Assembly (NCBI RefSeq): GCF_000495815.1
Contig: NZ_AWGE01000020.1
Coordinates: forward strand, 1-64,000
Direction: 5' to 3'
DNA: 64,000 nucleotides
Origin: Asticcacaulis sp. AC466
GTDB taxonomy: Bacteria > Pseudomonadota > Alphaproteobacteria > Caulobacterales > Caulobacteraceae
This document shows positions 28,877-36,757 of this stretch, one piece after another. The notes under the pieces were generated by a model. That model had not been told where the DNA came from, did no database searches, and saw nothing but the letters and a program-made list of their open reading frames with translations. The number at the start of each line of letters is the position of its first letter. The stretch's first letter is position 1. A program made the translations under genes and the position numbers.

Positions 28877-30193
28877 ATGCCCATTTACCCCACCCCCCGC
28901 CTGCTGGTGCTGCTGGGCCTGAGCGTTATCGTCGCGCTCGGGGTAGGCATATTCGCGCCCGGTATCTGGGTTTGGGTCCCTCTGGTGGCCGTCCTGCTGT
29001 TCGTGCTGGCCGTGCTCGATGGCGTCTTCGCGCCGGTGGGGCAGGGGATTGTCATTGACCTGAAGGCGCCGCCTATTCTGGGAGTTGGGCGCACCAGTGA
29101 CGTGCCGTTCAGCGTGCAGTTTACCAAATGGCGTCAGCCGGCCGTGATCGAACTGCGGCTGGGTCTTCATCCTCGCCTGGCGGCTTCCGTCTACGAACGC
29201 AGGCTGGCCCGCGACGGGGAAGCCTTCCATGGCCGCCTGAGTCTCAAGGCGAACGCCCGGGGGGTAGGTGGCATCGATGCCGCTTGGCTGCGCTGGCAGG
29301 GTGCTCTGGGTCTTGTCTATGTCCAGGCGAAGCTGCCTCTTAATATCTCAATCGTGGTGACGCCTGATATACAGGGCGTGCAGCAAGACGCCGCCGATCT
29401 GTTTTCGCTCGATAGCATTTATGGCGTGCGGGTGCAGAACCAGCTGTACAATGGCTCGGAATACCATGCCTTGCGCGAATACGATGCGTCTCAGGACCAT
29501 CGCCGCATAGACTGGCGCTCGTCCGCGCGCCACATGAAGCTGTTTTCGCGCGAGTACCAGGCCGAACGCAATCACCACATCGTCCTGGCCTATGACACCG
29601 GCCGCCTGATGGGCGAGCCACTGGGCGGGCTGAAACGGCTCGACCGCGCCATCTATGCCGGTCTCTTGCTGGGCTACACGGCACTCAAGGTCGGGGACAA
29701 TGTGCGCACCTTTGCTTTCGCGGCGAAGCCCTATCATTCGGCCCCGCCAATCACTGGGACGAACGGCTTCCATACCCTGTCTTACCAATTGTCCGCCCTG
29801 GACGATTCACCCGAGGAATCGAACCATACCTTGGCGTTGGCCGACCTCAACGCCAAGGTCGCGCGACGGTCGCTTATTATTCTGTTCTCCGATTTCATCG
29901 ATGAAATCAGCGCCGACCTGATGGTCGAAAGCCTCAATCGCCTGTCGAAAAAGCATCTGGTGCTATTCGTCGCATTCAAGGACGAGGTGGTCGAAACCCT
30001 GATGGCGAAGACGCCCGTGGCGCCCGAGGACGTGACGCGCGCCGTTTTCGCCCGCCGACTGGCGGCCCAGCGCGAAAAGGTTTTCGCCCAACTGCGCCGT
30101 CAGGGCGTCGAGGTGTTGGAAACCCCGACAGAGCACATGGCGACCGAAATCGTCAGCAAATATCTGGCGCTCAAACGCGCCGACCGGTTGTAG
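28877..30193 (+). CDS. DUF58 protein, MoxR partner
   Basis: A 438-residue protein beginning three bases after the moxR stop. Two N-terminal spans (about 9-50) are followed by a beta-rich region and the DUF58 signature EYHALREYDASQDHRRIDWRSSARH. A VWA-like C-terminal part follows with IVLAYDTGRLM and LIILFSDFID. The VWA fold usually binds a metal ion and a partner protein. It probably recruits the MoxR ATPase to a membrane client. Confidence 0.92.
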   Translation: MPIYPTPRLLVLLGLSVIVALGVGIFAPGIWVWVPLVAVLLFVLAVLDGVFAPVGQGIVIDLKAPPILGVGRTSDVPFSVQFTKWRQPAVIELRLGLHPRLAASVYERRLARDGEAFHGRLSLKANARGVGGIDAAWLRWQGALGLVYVQAKLPLNISIVVTPDIQGVQQDAADLFSLDSIYGVRVQNQLYNGSEYHALREYDASQDHRRIDWRSSARHMKLFSREYQAERNHHIVLAYDTGRLMGEPLGGLKRLDRAIYAGLLLGYTALKVGDNVRTFAFAAKPYHSAPPITGTNGFHTLSYQLSALDDSPEESNHTLALADLNAKVARRSLIILFSDFIDEISADLMVESLNRLSKKHLVLFVAFKDEVVETLMAKTPVAPEDVTRAVFARRLAAQREKVFAQLRRQGVEVLETPTEHMATEIVSKYLALKRADRL

Positions 30194-30206
30194 GAGAGGA
30201 TGCCCC

Positions 30207-31274
30207 ATGGTTGATCGTCCCGGCCCGTCCGATGCCCCCAGGCCCGCCCTGCGCCTGAAAAGCCAGAAGTTTCGCGAAGCCCGCCAAGGGGAATGGCGCG
30301 CCCTGTCCGGTCAACTCGACAAGGCTGAGCGCCAGGGATTGGGCAGCTTTTCCGTTGATGAACTGCTGAACCTGCCGGTGCTTTACCGTTCTACCATGTC
30401 GTCCCTGTCGATGGCACAGTCGATTTCGCTCGACCGTAACATGATCACCTATCTGCAGGCCCTGTGCGTGCGGGCCTATGTCTACATCTATGGCCCGCAG
30501 ACCCGGCTGAAGGACGTATTGAGCGGCTTTTTCATCCATGCCTGGCCCAATGCGGTGCGCAAGCTGGCGCGTGAAATGCTGTTGACCTTCCTGGTTCTCA
30601 TAGTGGGTGGCGTTGCCGGCTGGCTGTTGTGCGCCTTTGATTCGAACTGGTACAATGTTCTGATGCCGCCGGATCAGGCGCAAGGGCGCGATCTGGGCGC
30701 ATCGGTGGAGTCCCTGCGCAAAAGCATGGGGGGGGCGGAAGGCCACGCCCTGTCGCCGTTTGCCGTCTTCCTGATGACGCACAATGTCCGCGTTGCCATC
30801 ATGACCTTCGCCATGGGGGCTATATTCGGACTGCCGACCTTCGCCATCACTCTCTATACCGGCATCACGGCCGGCGCCATGATCTGGCTGTTTGCCTCCA
30901 AGGGACTGGGCTACGAATTCGTGGCCTGGCTGACCATCCACGGTACAACGGAGTTTTTCGCCCTCATCATCGCCGCGGCATGCGGCTTTCATATCGCCCG
31001 GCGCCTCATGTTCCCCGGCGACGCCACCCGGCGGACCGCTTTGGCTGAGGCAGGCCTGCTCAGCGGTACGGCCATGATCGGTGTCGCCATCATGCTGACG
31101 GTGGCGGGCTGTCTCGAAGGCATTGGCCGCCAGACCATTACCGACAGCCTGTGGCGTATCCTCATCGGCCTCGTCATGCTGACCGTATGGTCTTGCTACT
31201 TCCTGGGCGTCGGGCGCAAGGCGCCGGCCGATGCTTTTACCGGCCTTGCGCCCGCGACGGGGGAGGGGGGCTGA
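30207..31274 (+). CDS. SpoIIM-family (stage II sporulation protein M-like) membrane protein
   Basis: 355 residues. A soluble N-terminal helical region (KFREARQGEWRALSGQLDKAERQG) precedes about six spans with the family motifs MTHNVRVAIMTFAMGAIFGLPT and TIHGTTEFFALIIAAACGF. In non-sporulating bacteria this family regularly accompanies MoxR/DUF58/RDD genes; the job is unknown. The ATG has a ribosome site in GGAGAGGA. Its stop overlaps the next start (TGATG). Confidence 0.9.
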   Translation: MVDRPGPSDAPRPALRLKSQKFREARQGEWRALSGQLDKAERQGLGSFSVDELLNLPVLYRSTMSSLSMAQSISLDRNMITYLQALCVRAYVYIYGPQTRLKDVLSGFFIHAWPNAVRKLAREMLLTFLVLIVGGVAGWLLCAFDSNWYNVLMPPDQAQGRDLGASVESLRKSMGGAEGHALSPFAVFLMTHNVRVAIMTFAMGAIFGLPTFAITLYTGITAGAMIWLFASKGLGYEFVAWLTIHGTTEFFALIIAAACGFHIARRLMFPGDATRRTALAEAGLLSGTAMIGVAIMLTVAGCLEGIGRQTITDSLWRILIGLVMLTVWSCYFLGVGRKAPADAFTGLAPATGEGG

Positions 31275-32218
31275 TGGCACGCGCCGCGAAAGCTGCCAAG
31301 GCGGCCCCAAAGCGCGATCTGGTCGCCAATGCCTCCTATGGCGAAATCGGTCGCACCACGTCCGATATTCTGACACCTGAGGGCGTGGTCCTGCCGTTCA
31401 TCAATGCGACCTTCGGCGAACGGATTGGCGCGCTGCTGATCGACATGCTGATCATTGTCTTCGTTCCGATCATCGTTTTTATCATCTGGATCGCGCTGCC
31501 CATCCACGTCGATTTTGACAAGACACACAAGGCGCTTAGTTCCTTTGTCGAGATCCTGCTGCTGTTCTTCATGTTTTTCATCCGTTCGGGCTATTTCATC
31601 TTCTTCGAGATGGGGCCGAAGGCGGCGACGCCCGGAAAGCGTCTCATGAAACTACGGGTCATCTCCCACGACGGCGGACGTCTCACACCGGCGGCGATTT
31701 TCACGCGTAATGCCTTGCGGGAAGTCGAACTGTATCTCCCCGTGACCTTGATCGGGGTGTTTCTGGCGGGAGAAAAGAGCGGGTCTGCCGCCTTGGCTGC
31801 GCTTTGGGCATTGGCTCTTTTGCTACTGCCGCTATTCAACAAACAGCACGCCCGTTTGGGCGACTTCCTGGCGGGCACACGCGTCGTCCATATGCCAAAG
31901 GCCGCATTAAGCTATGACCTGGCTGACCTGGATGGCGACCGAGGCCTAGGGATAAGCTTCACGACCGAACAACTGGCCTATGGCGAGATGGAACTGAGTG
32001 TGCTCGAACAAGTCCTGCGCGAGCGCAAGCCGGCGGTGATGAAGGCGGTCGCCGACAAGATCAAGACGCGTATCGGCTGGGTGGAGCCTCAAAACCCTGA
32101 AGACGTCCCCAATGATGAAAACTTCCTGCGTGCCTATTATGGTGCTTTGCGGGCCCACCTGGAAAGCCGGATGTTGCTCGGCCGACGCCGAAAGGACAAG
32201 CATGACGGCGCCGTATAG
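31274..32218 (+). CDS. RDD-family membrane protein
   Basis: 314 residues, starting at an ATG that shares a base with the upstream stop. A basic N-terminal segment leads to an RDD domain: FGERIGALLIDMLII with its Arg-Asp pair, spans at about 50-75 and 85-110, the motif GPKAATPGKRLMKLRV, and a further span near LAALWALALLLLPLF followed by QHARLGDFLAGTRVV. The C-terminal ~95 residues are soluble and charged. It closes the six-gene operon. RDD proteins include ion and small-molecule exchangers, but that should not be assumed here. Confidence 0.9.
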   Translation: MARAAKAAKAAPKRDLVANASYGEIGRTTSDILTPEGVVLPFINATFGERIGALLIDMLIIVFVPIIVFIIWIALPIHVDFDKTHKALSSFVEILLLFFMFFIRSGYFIFFEMGPKAATPGKRLMKLRVISHDGGRLTPAAIFTRNALREVELYLPVTLIGVFLAGEKSGSAALAALWALALLLLPLFNKQHARLGDFLAGTRVVHMPKAALSYDLADLDGDRGLGISFTTEQLAYGEMELSVLEQVLRERKPAVMKAVADKIKTRIGWVEPQNPEDVPNDENFLRAYYGALRAHLESRMLLGRRRKDKHDGAV

Positions 32219-32233
32219 GGCGACGGCAGGGCT

Positions 32234-32255
32234 AACACTTGTAACCTAAAGTGTT
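32234..32255 (+). terminator. Hairpin at the end of the MoxR operon
   Basis: AACACTT and AAGTGTT form a 7-bp stem with an 8-base loop fifteen bases after the RDD stop. A run of six T follows about ten bases later, so termination is plausible but the stem is AT-rich and weak. It could instead be an operator for ugd. Confidence 0.4.
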
Positions 32256-32349
32256 CAATTAACCCATTTTTTGGGAGAAAGCGCTTGCCTTGGGGTAAAA
32301 ATCCGGGTTTTGGTGCGATGCAATAGTTTACGGCAAAGAGGGCCTTACG

Positions 32350-33672
32350 ATGAAAATTACAATGATCGGTTCCGGCTATGTCGGCCTGGTTTCGGGTGTA
32401 TGTTTCGCCGAATTCGGCCATGACGTAATCTGCATGGACCTCAATGCTGAGAAGATCGAAGGTCTGAAAAAAGGCATTATACCGATTTTCGAGCCGGGTC
32501 TGGAGGAAATGACCCTCGATAACGTCAAGGCCGGCCGCTTAAGCTTTACGACTGACATCAAGGCCGCCGTGGCCAGTTCCGATGTCGTCTTCATCGGCGT
32601 GGGTACGCCGACGAATAAGGAAACCGGTCATGCTGACCTGAAGTATGTCTACGCCGCTGCCCGCGACATCGCGCAGGCGGTCGATGGCTTCACCGTTGTC
32701 GTCACAAAGTCGACCGTGCCCGTTGGCACCGGCGACGAGGTCGAGCGCATTATTCGCGAAACCAACCCCGACGCTGATGTCGCGGTCGTCTCCAATCCGG
32801 AATTCCTGCGTGAAGGTGCGGCGATCAAGGATTTCATGATTCCCAACCGCATCGTGGTCGGTATCGAAGATGAACGCGCCCGTCCGGTGATGACCGAGGT
32901 CTACCGTCCGCTGTTCATCAACCAGTCGCCGCTGATGTTCACCACGCGCCGCACCTCGGAACTGATCAAATATGCCGCCAATGCCTTCCTGGCGATGAAG
33001 ATCACCTATATTAACGAAATGGCTGACCTCTGCGAAGCCGTCGGCGCCAATGTGCAGGAAGTGGCACGCGGCATAGGCCTAGACAACCGTATCGGCACCA
33101 AGTTCCTGCACGCGGGCCCTGGCTATGGTGGTTCGTGCTTCCCCAAGGATACCCTGGCGCTCGTGAAAACAGCTCAGGATTTCGGTGCACCCATCACCCT
33201 TATCGAAACCACGGTGGCTGTTAACGACGCCCGCAAATCCAAGATGACCGATAAGATCATTAAGGCTTTGGGCGGAGATGCCAAGGGCAAGACCGTCTCC
33301 ATACTGGGCCTGACGTTCAAGCCGGAAACCGACGATATGCGTGATTCACCGTCGATTACCATCGTTTCGGAACTGACCCAGGCAGGCGCTACGATCCGCG
33401 CCTTTGATCCGGAAGGTATGGAGCAGGCTAAATCGGTCCTGCCGCCGATCACCTATTGCGAAGGCACATACGACGCTGTAGCGGGTGCCGATGCTGTTGT
33501 CATCGTCACCGAATGGAATGAATTCCGCGGCATTGATCTCAAGCGGGTAAGGACTCTGGTCAGGACGCCGGTCCTGGTCGACCTGCGCAACGTGTACCGC
33601 AAGGAAGAAGTGGCGCGGCACGGCTTTACCTACACCTCGATCGGCCGTCCCTCGGAAGATATCACGGCCTGA
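32350..33672 (+). CDS. ugd: UDP-glucose 6-dehydrogenase
   Basis: A 440-residue enzyme that oxidises UDP-glucose to UDP-glucuronate with two NAD+, supplying capsule, holdfast or exopolysaccharide synthesis. The NAD motif is GSGYVGLVSG at the N-terminus. The central dimer helix has NAFLAMKITYINEMADLCE, the catalytic Cys lies in GPGYGGSCFPKDT, and the C-terminal UDP-binding part has LTFKPETDDMRDSPS. Full length for the family. It stands alone between the MoxR operon and the convergent metal receptor gene. Confidence 0.95.
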   Translation: MKITMIGSGYVGLVSGVCFAEFGHDVICMDLNAEKIEGLKKGIIPIFEPGLEEMTLDNVKAGRLSFTTDIKAAVASSDVVFIGVGTPTNKETGHADLKYVYAAARDIAQAVDGFTVVVTKSTVPVGTGDEVERIIRETNPDADVAVVSNPEFLREGAAIKDFMIPNRIVVGIEDERARPVMTEVYRPLFINQSPLMFTTRRTSELIKYAANAFLAMKITYINEMADLCEAVGANVQEVARGIGLDNRIGTKFLHAGPGYGGSCFPKDTLALVKTAQDFGAPITLIETTVAVNDARKSKMTDKIIKALGGDAKGKTVSILGLTFKPETDDMRDSPSITIVSELTQAGATIRAFDPEGMEQAKSVLPPITYCEGTYDAVAGADAVVIVTEWNEFRGIDLKRVRTLVRTPVLVDLRNVYRKEEVARHGFTYTSIGRPSEDITA

Positions 33673-33758
33673 TCCGTCGACAGTCTACGATTGCAGCTAT
33701 CGCATCCGACCAAAAAGATATGGGCGGCGTTGCAAATGATGGAAGCGGAAGGCAAAAT

Positions 33759-33801
33759 GGCGGCGACAGGGCGTTGTCTCCAGCCACGCCCTGTCGCCGC
33801 C
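33759..33801 (-). terminator. Strong 16-bp hairpin between convergent ugd and receptor genes
   Basis: GGCGGCGACAGGGCGT at 33759-33774 pairs perfectly with 33786-33801 across an 11-base loop. On the minus strand it is followed by ATTTTG and lies 11 bases after the receptor stop, so it should terminate that transcript and perhaps block read-through from ugd. Confidence 0.75.
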
Positions 33802-33811
33802 TACCTACACG

Positions 33812-35959
33812 TCAAAATGACCGGGCGATACTGAGATTGATCGATCGTCCCATGCCCCGCACCGGCGCGAAGGCCGCTGTTCCGTTCGAAGCCAGGTAGT
33901 TGTCGACGCTCACGCCGCCAAGCGGAAGGGCGTATGACGTGTCAAACAGGTTATTGACCGACAACGAAATCCGCGTCGTCTTGAACTGATATGCGCTGCG
34001 GATATTGATGAGGGCATAAGCCTTGGTTTCGGGCTCACGGCGTTGCGGATCGACGCGCGTCTTGTCGCTGATGGCTTCCAGCTCCAGCCCGTTCGTCCAG
34101 TTGCCCGCCGTCTGCTCCAGCTCAATCTGGGCGTTGAATGGCATCATGTGGTAGAGCGGCGTGTTATCGCGCGTGTTTTCGCCGTGGACATAGCTCGACG
34201 AGACGTGCAGGCGGCCATTGCCGAAGCGCGCGGAGGTCCAAAGGGGGCCTTCTGCATGGAGGTCAACACCATAAAGGCGTGCGGTTTCGTTGACGAATTG
34301 CAACTGGTTAAGCACGGCGTCGCCACTGGACAGGCTTTGCAGGAGACGCACGTCGATGAAGTCATCGACCTGCGTCAGGTAGGGGGCCAGCTTGACGGTC
34401 CAGCCATCCTTCCCCTGATGCCACAGGACCGACGCACTGAGTGTATGCGCGACCTCGGGTTTGAGGTTCTGGTTGCCGGTATAGGCATTGCCGTCGCCGG
34501 CCCAGTTGATCATCAGCGACGACATCCAATCGGTGCCCCAGGCATAGCGTTCGTAAAGGTTGGGGGCCCGCGACTTGCGGGCCAGGCCCAGTTCGAACGT
34601 GGTCGTCTCTGTGGGCGAATAGCGGCCGATTAGAGTGGCGTCCCAGTTGGTGTCGGTGCGCTTATGTTCGACCGCATTGAAGGTCATGGCCGCATGATCG
34701 TACATCATGTTGTAGCCGACCACATCGTGCGTATCGGTCACCACCTGGTCTGTACGGATACCGGCCAGATAGCCCCACTTGCCGGCGTCGGTCTTTTCCA
34801 GCTCGGCATAGAGGCTGGTACGGTCGCGGCGGCCCCCATTGATGTTCAGGAAGGTTTCGGGCGCCATCATCATCGTCCCGGCGACCGGCGGCCACCAATC
34901 GTCAAGCCCGAAATGGCGGTATTCGGCGCCGAAGCGGGCCGTGCCGACATCGGTCGGGATTTCGGCACGCAGGCTGGCGCCGGTATCGATACCGCGCGTG
35001 TTCATGGGCATGTCCGGCATCATCATTGTGCCGGGCAGGGTCAATTTGTCCTTGCCGATGTTCATCAAATGGTGAACGGCCTGGCCATAAACCTGGGCGT
35101 CTAGCTTGCCCCAGTCGTAGGTGCCTTCGTAGGTCAGATTGCCGAAGGTGGACGTGTTTTTGATCATATCCATCTGTTGGTTCGTGAAACCCTGTCCCGG
35201 AATCGAACGAGCGCCAATGCTGAGGCTGAACAGATGGTTGCCGTGGCGCCAGGCGCCGAGCGCGCTAATATCTCGCGTCTTGTAAAAGGTCGAGGTGACC
35301 GTGTCCCCGTTGCCGTCCTTATAGTCGGATGCATCCTCTGCCGCGACGTTTAAGCGTAGGCTTAAGGTATCGGACGCTACGGTCGCGGTGGCACTACCAT
35401 AAGCAGCTTCAGCGTTGCTGCGGTAGCCGGCGGTGATTTGCCCGGTGGTCAGCACCTCACCTGATTTGGCGAAAAGGGGCGCGGCGGTGCGGATCGAGAT
35501 GGTGCCCCCCAGGCTGTCGCCACCATTGCTGACCGGTGTGATGCCTGCCTGCACGCCAATGGTATCGACAAAGGTGGCGGGTACATAGCCAAGAACCGGA
35601 TTCATATGATTGGCGCAGGCCGAGGTCAGGTCCATGCCGTCAACCGTGATCCGGACGCGTTCGTCGTCAAGGCCATGAATGACGGGGCGGCTGGACGCGC
35701 CGCCGGCTGTTTGAACCGCAACGCCGGCAACACCTGACAACAGCTTGCCGGTATCGCCGGTCTTGTCCTTGCCAGTTGTCAGGGCAACGTCAGATGGGCG
35801 CTGTCCGGTCACGACAACCTCGGTGGGGTCGGCATCATCGGCGGCCGCCACTAACGGGGCGCTAAACAAGGTTATGATGGATAAAATGGAAATGGAGTTT
35901 ATCAGGCGCCAGCGGGTAGCGTAAGTGATACCCTGGCGGGATTTTGAATAGGTTTTCAT
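33812..35959 (-). CDS. TonB-dependent receptor, probably for a metal (copper-type features)
   Basis: About 715 residues from the ATG at 35959. Signal peptide (about 1-39), TonB box region TEVVVTGQRP, plug with GLDDERVRITVDGMD, then SACANHMNPVLGYV, a Cys/His/Met segment seen in receptors linked to copper. The barrel includes a Met-rich loop (MMMPDMPMNTRG) and another with several Met (GTMMMAPE), and ends in a typical aromatic C-terminus (LSIARSF). A DUF2946-like gene lies just upstream on the same strand, and such proteins commonly neighbour copper receptors. I infer uptake of copper or another soft metal; this is not proven. Terminated by the hairpin at 33759. Confidence 0.88.
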   Translation of the reverse strand: MKTYSKSRQGITYATRWRLINSISILSIITLFSAPLVAAADDADPTEVVVTGQRPSDVALTTGKDKTGDTGKLLSGVAGVAVQTAGGASSRPVIHGLDDERVRITVDGMDLTSACANHMNPVLGYVPATFVDTIGVQAGITPVSNGGDSLGGTISIRTAAPLFAKSGEVLTTGQITAGYRSNAEAAYGSATATVASDTLSLRLNVAAEDASDYKDGNGDTVTSTFYKTRDISALGAWRHGNHLFSLSIGARSIPGQGFTNQQMDMIKNTSTFGNLTYEGTYDWGKLDAQVYGQAVHHLMNIGKDKLTLPGTMMMPDMPMNTRGIDTGASLRAEIPTDVGTARFGAEYRHFGLDDWWPPVAGTMMMAPETFLNINGGRRDRTSLYAELEKTDAGKWGYLAGIRTDQVVTDTHDVVGYNMMYDHAAMTFNAVEHKRTDTNWDATLIGRYSPTETTTFELGLARKSRAPNLYERYAWGTDWMSSLMINWAGDGNAYTGNQNLKPEVAHTLSASVLWHQGKDGWTVKLAPYLTQVDDFIDVRLLQSLSSGDAVLNQLQFVNETARLYGVDLHAEGPLWTSARFGNGRLHVSSSYVHGENTRDNTPLYHMMPFNAQIELEQTAGNWTNGLELEAISDKTRVDPQRREPETKAYALINIRSAYQFKTTRISLSVNNLFDTSYALPLGGVSVDNYLASNGTAAFAPVRGMGRSINLSIARSF

Positions 35960-36021
35960 GGAAGATCCGAAAAGAAAGCACAGAAAAACGCACGACATCC
36001 GGTCGTGCGCGATGAACGGGC

Positions 36022-36441
36022 TTAAATTTCGGACGGCGGGCCGCAGGAAAATGGACGCGGCGGTGCACGGGCGCCGACGGGCTGTCGGGCACGGTCGATC
36101 GCGAGCGTAACGACCGTTAACAGGTAGCTGACGGGTATGGCCACCTGCTCCGGCGAGGCTACGGCGGTTATCGAGGCGAGTACGCAGTCTGCACATTTAA
36201 GGCCTTGATAGCGCTTTGACGTCTCGTGGGAGGTGATCAGCTTTTCGGCGGCAACATCGACCGTGGGCGTCGCACCTGGGGAATCCATACACAGGAAGAC
36301 ACGATAGTCTCCCTGTCTTGTTCCTGCCGTTGCCTGCACGGGAAACAGGGCTTGGGACAGCAGCGCAAACATGACGGCAAAGCATGCCCAGAACCTGAGT
36401 TCTGCGCGCAATCTTTCATCCGTTTGCTTCGCTACCGCCAC
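36022..36441 (-). CDS. DUF2946-like secreted or membrane protein
   Basis: About 139 residues if started at the GTG at 36441; a TTG at 36489 in frame is an alternative. One N-terminal hydrophobic segment (FWACFAVMFALLSQALFPV) is probably a signal or anchor. A later LKCADCVLAS gives a CxxC pair, and the end ARAPPRP is the family's usual closing motif. DUF2946 proteins accompany copper-responsive receptor genes; the CxxC and the neighbouring Met-rich receptor fit metal handling. It lies 62 bases upstream of the receptor start on the same strand, so the two are likely co-transcribed. Confidence 0.72.
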   Translation of the reverse strand: MAVAKQTDERLRAELRFWACFAVMFALLSQALFPVQATAGTRQGDYRVFLCMDSPGATPTVDVAAEKLITSHETSKRYQGLKCADCVLASITAVASPEQVAIPVSYLLTVVTLAIDRARQPVGARAPPRPFSCGPPSEI

Positions 36442-36707
36442 TCGCCATCCATAATTTACGATTATTCCGTTTCGACCACGGGCCGGCAAAGAAAGTCAAG
36501 ATTGTGTCGGTGCGGCATCATGACGCCGGGGCGTAGTTTTGGCCCGTAGTGGTCGCCGGCGCCTGCACCAAAGACCCGCGGGCGATAGGGGCCTTACCAA
36601 GGTCAAAGATGACTGGGGCCTCTCGAACGAGATATTGCGGGCAAAATATTGCACACAAATATTTCAGGATTGCAATTCCGTGGCGATTTTGCGGTTGACC
36701 TATCGTA

Positions 36708-36722
36708 TGTTATTACATAACA
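36708..36722 (+). promoter_or_regulatory. Zur-like palindromic operator before the ZnuD-like gene
   Basis: A perfect inverted repeat TGTTAT-TAC-ATAACA lies 36 bases before the receptor start. It matches the half-sites of the enterobacterial Zur box (TGTTATAnTATAACA). A TTGACC hexamer at 36695-36700 could be the -35 element, placing the palindrome over the -10 region where a repressor would block transcription. Confidence 0.65.
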
Positions 36723-36757
36723 GATGTGGCAACGCAGCATTTTCTGAGGATTCCGCC

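Noticed and set aside
30171-31376. Long minus-strand open frame (401 codons)
   Set aside because: It lies antisense to the SpoIIM-like gene, is compositionally odd (His/Gln/Gly-rich), and shows no family motif; the plus-strand gene is clear.
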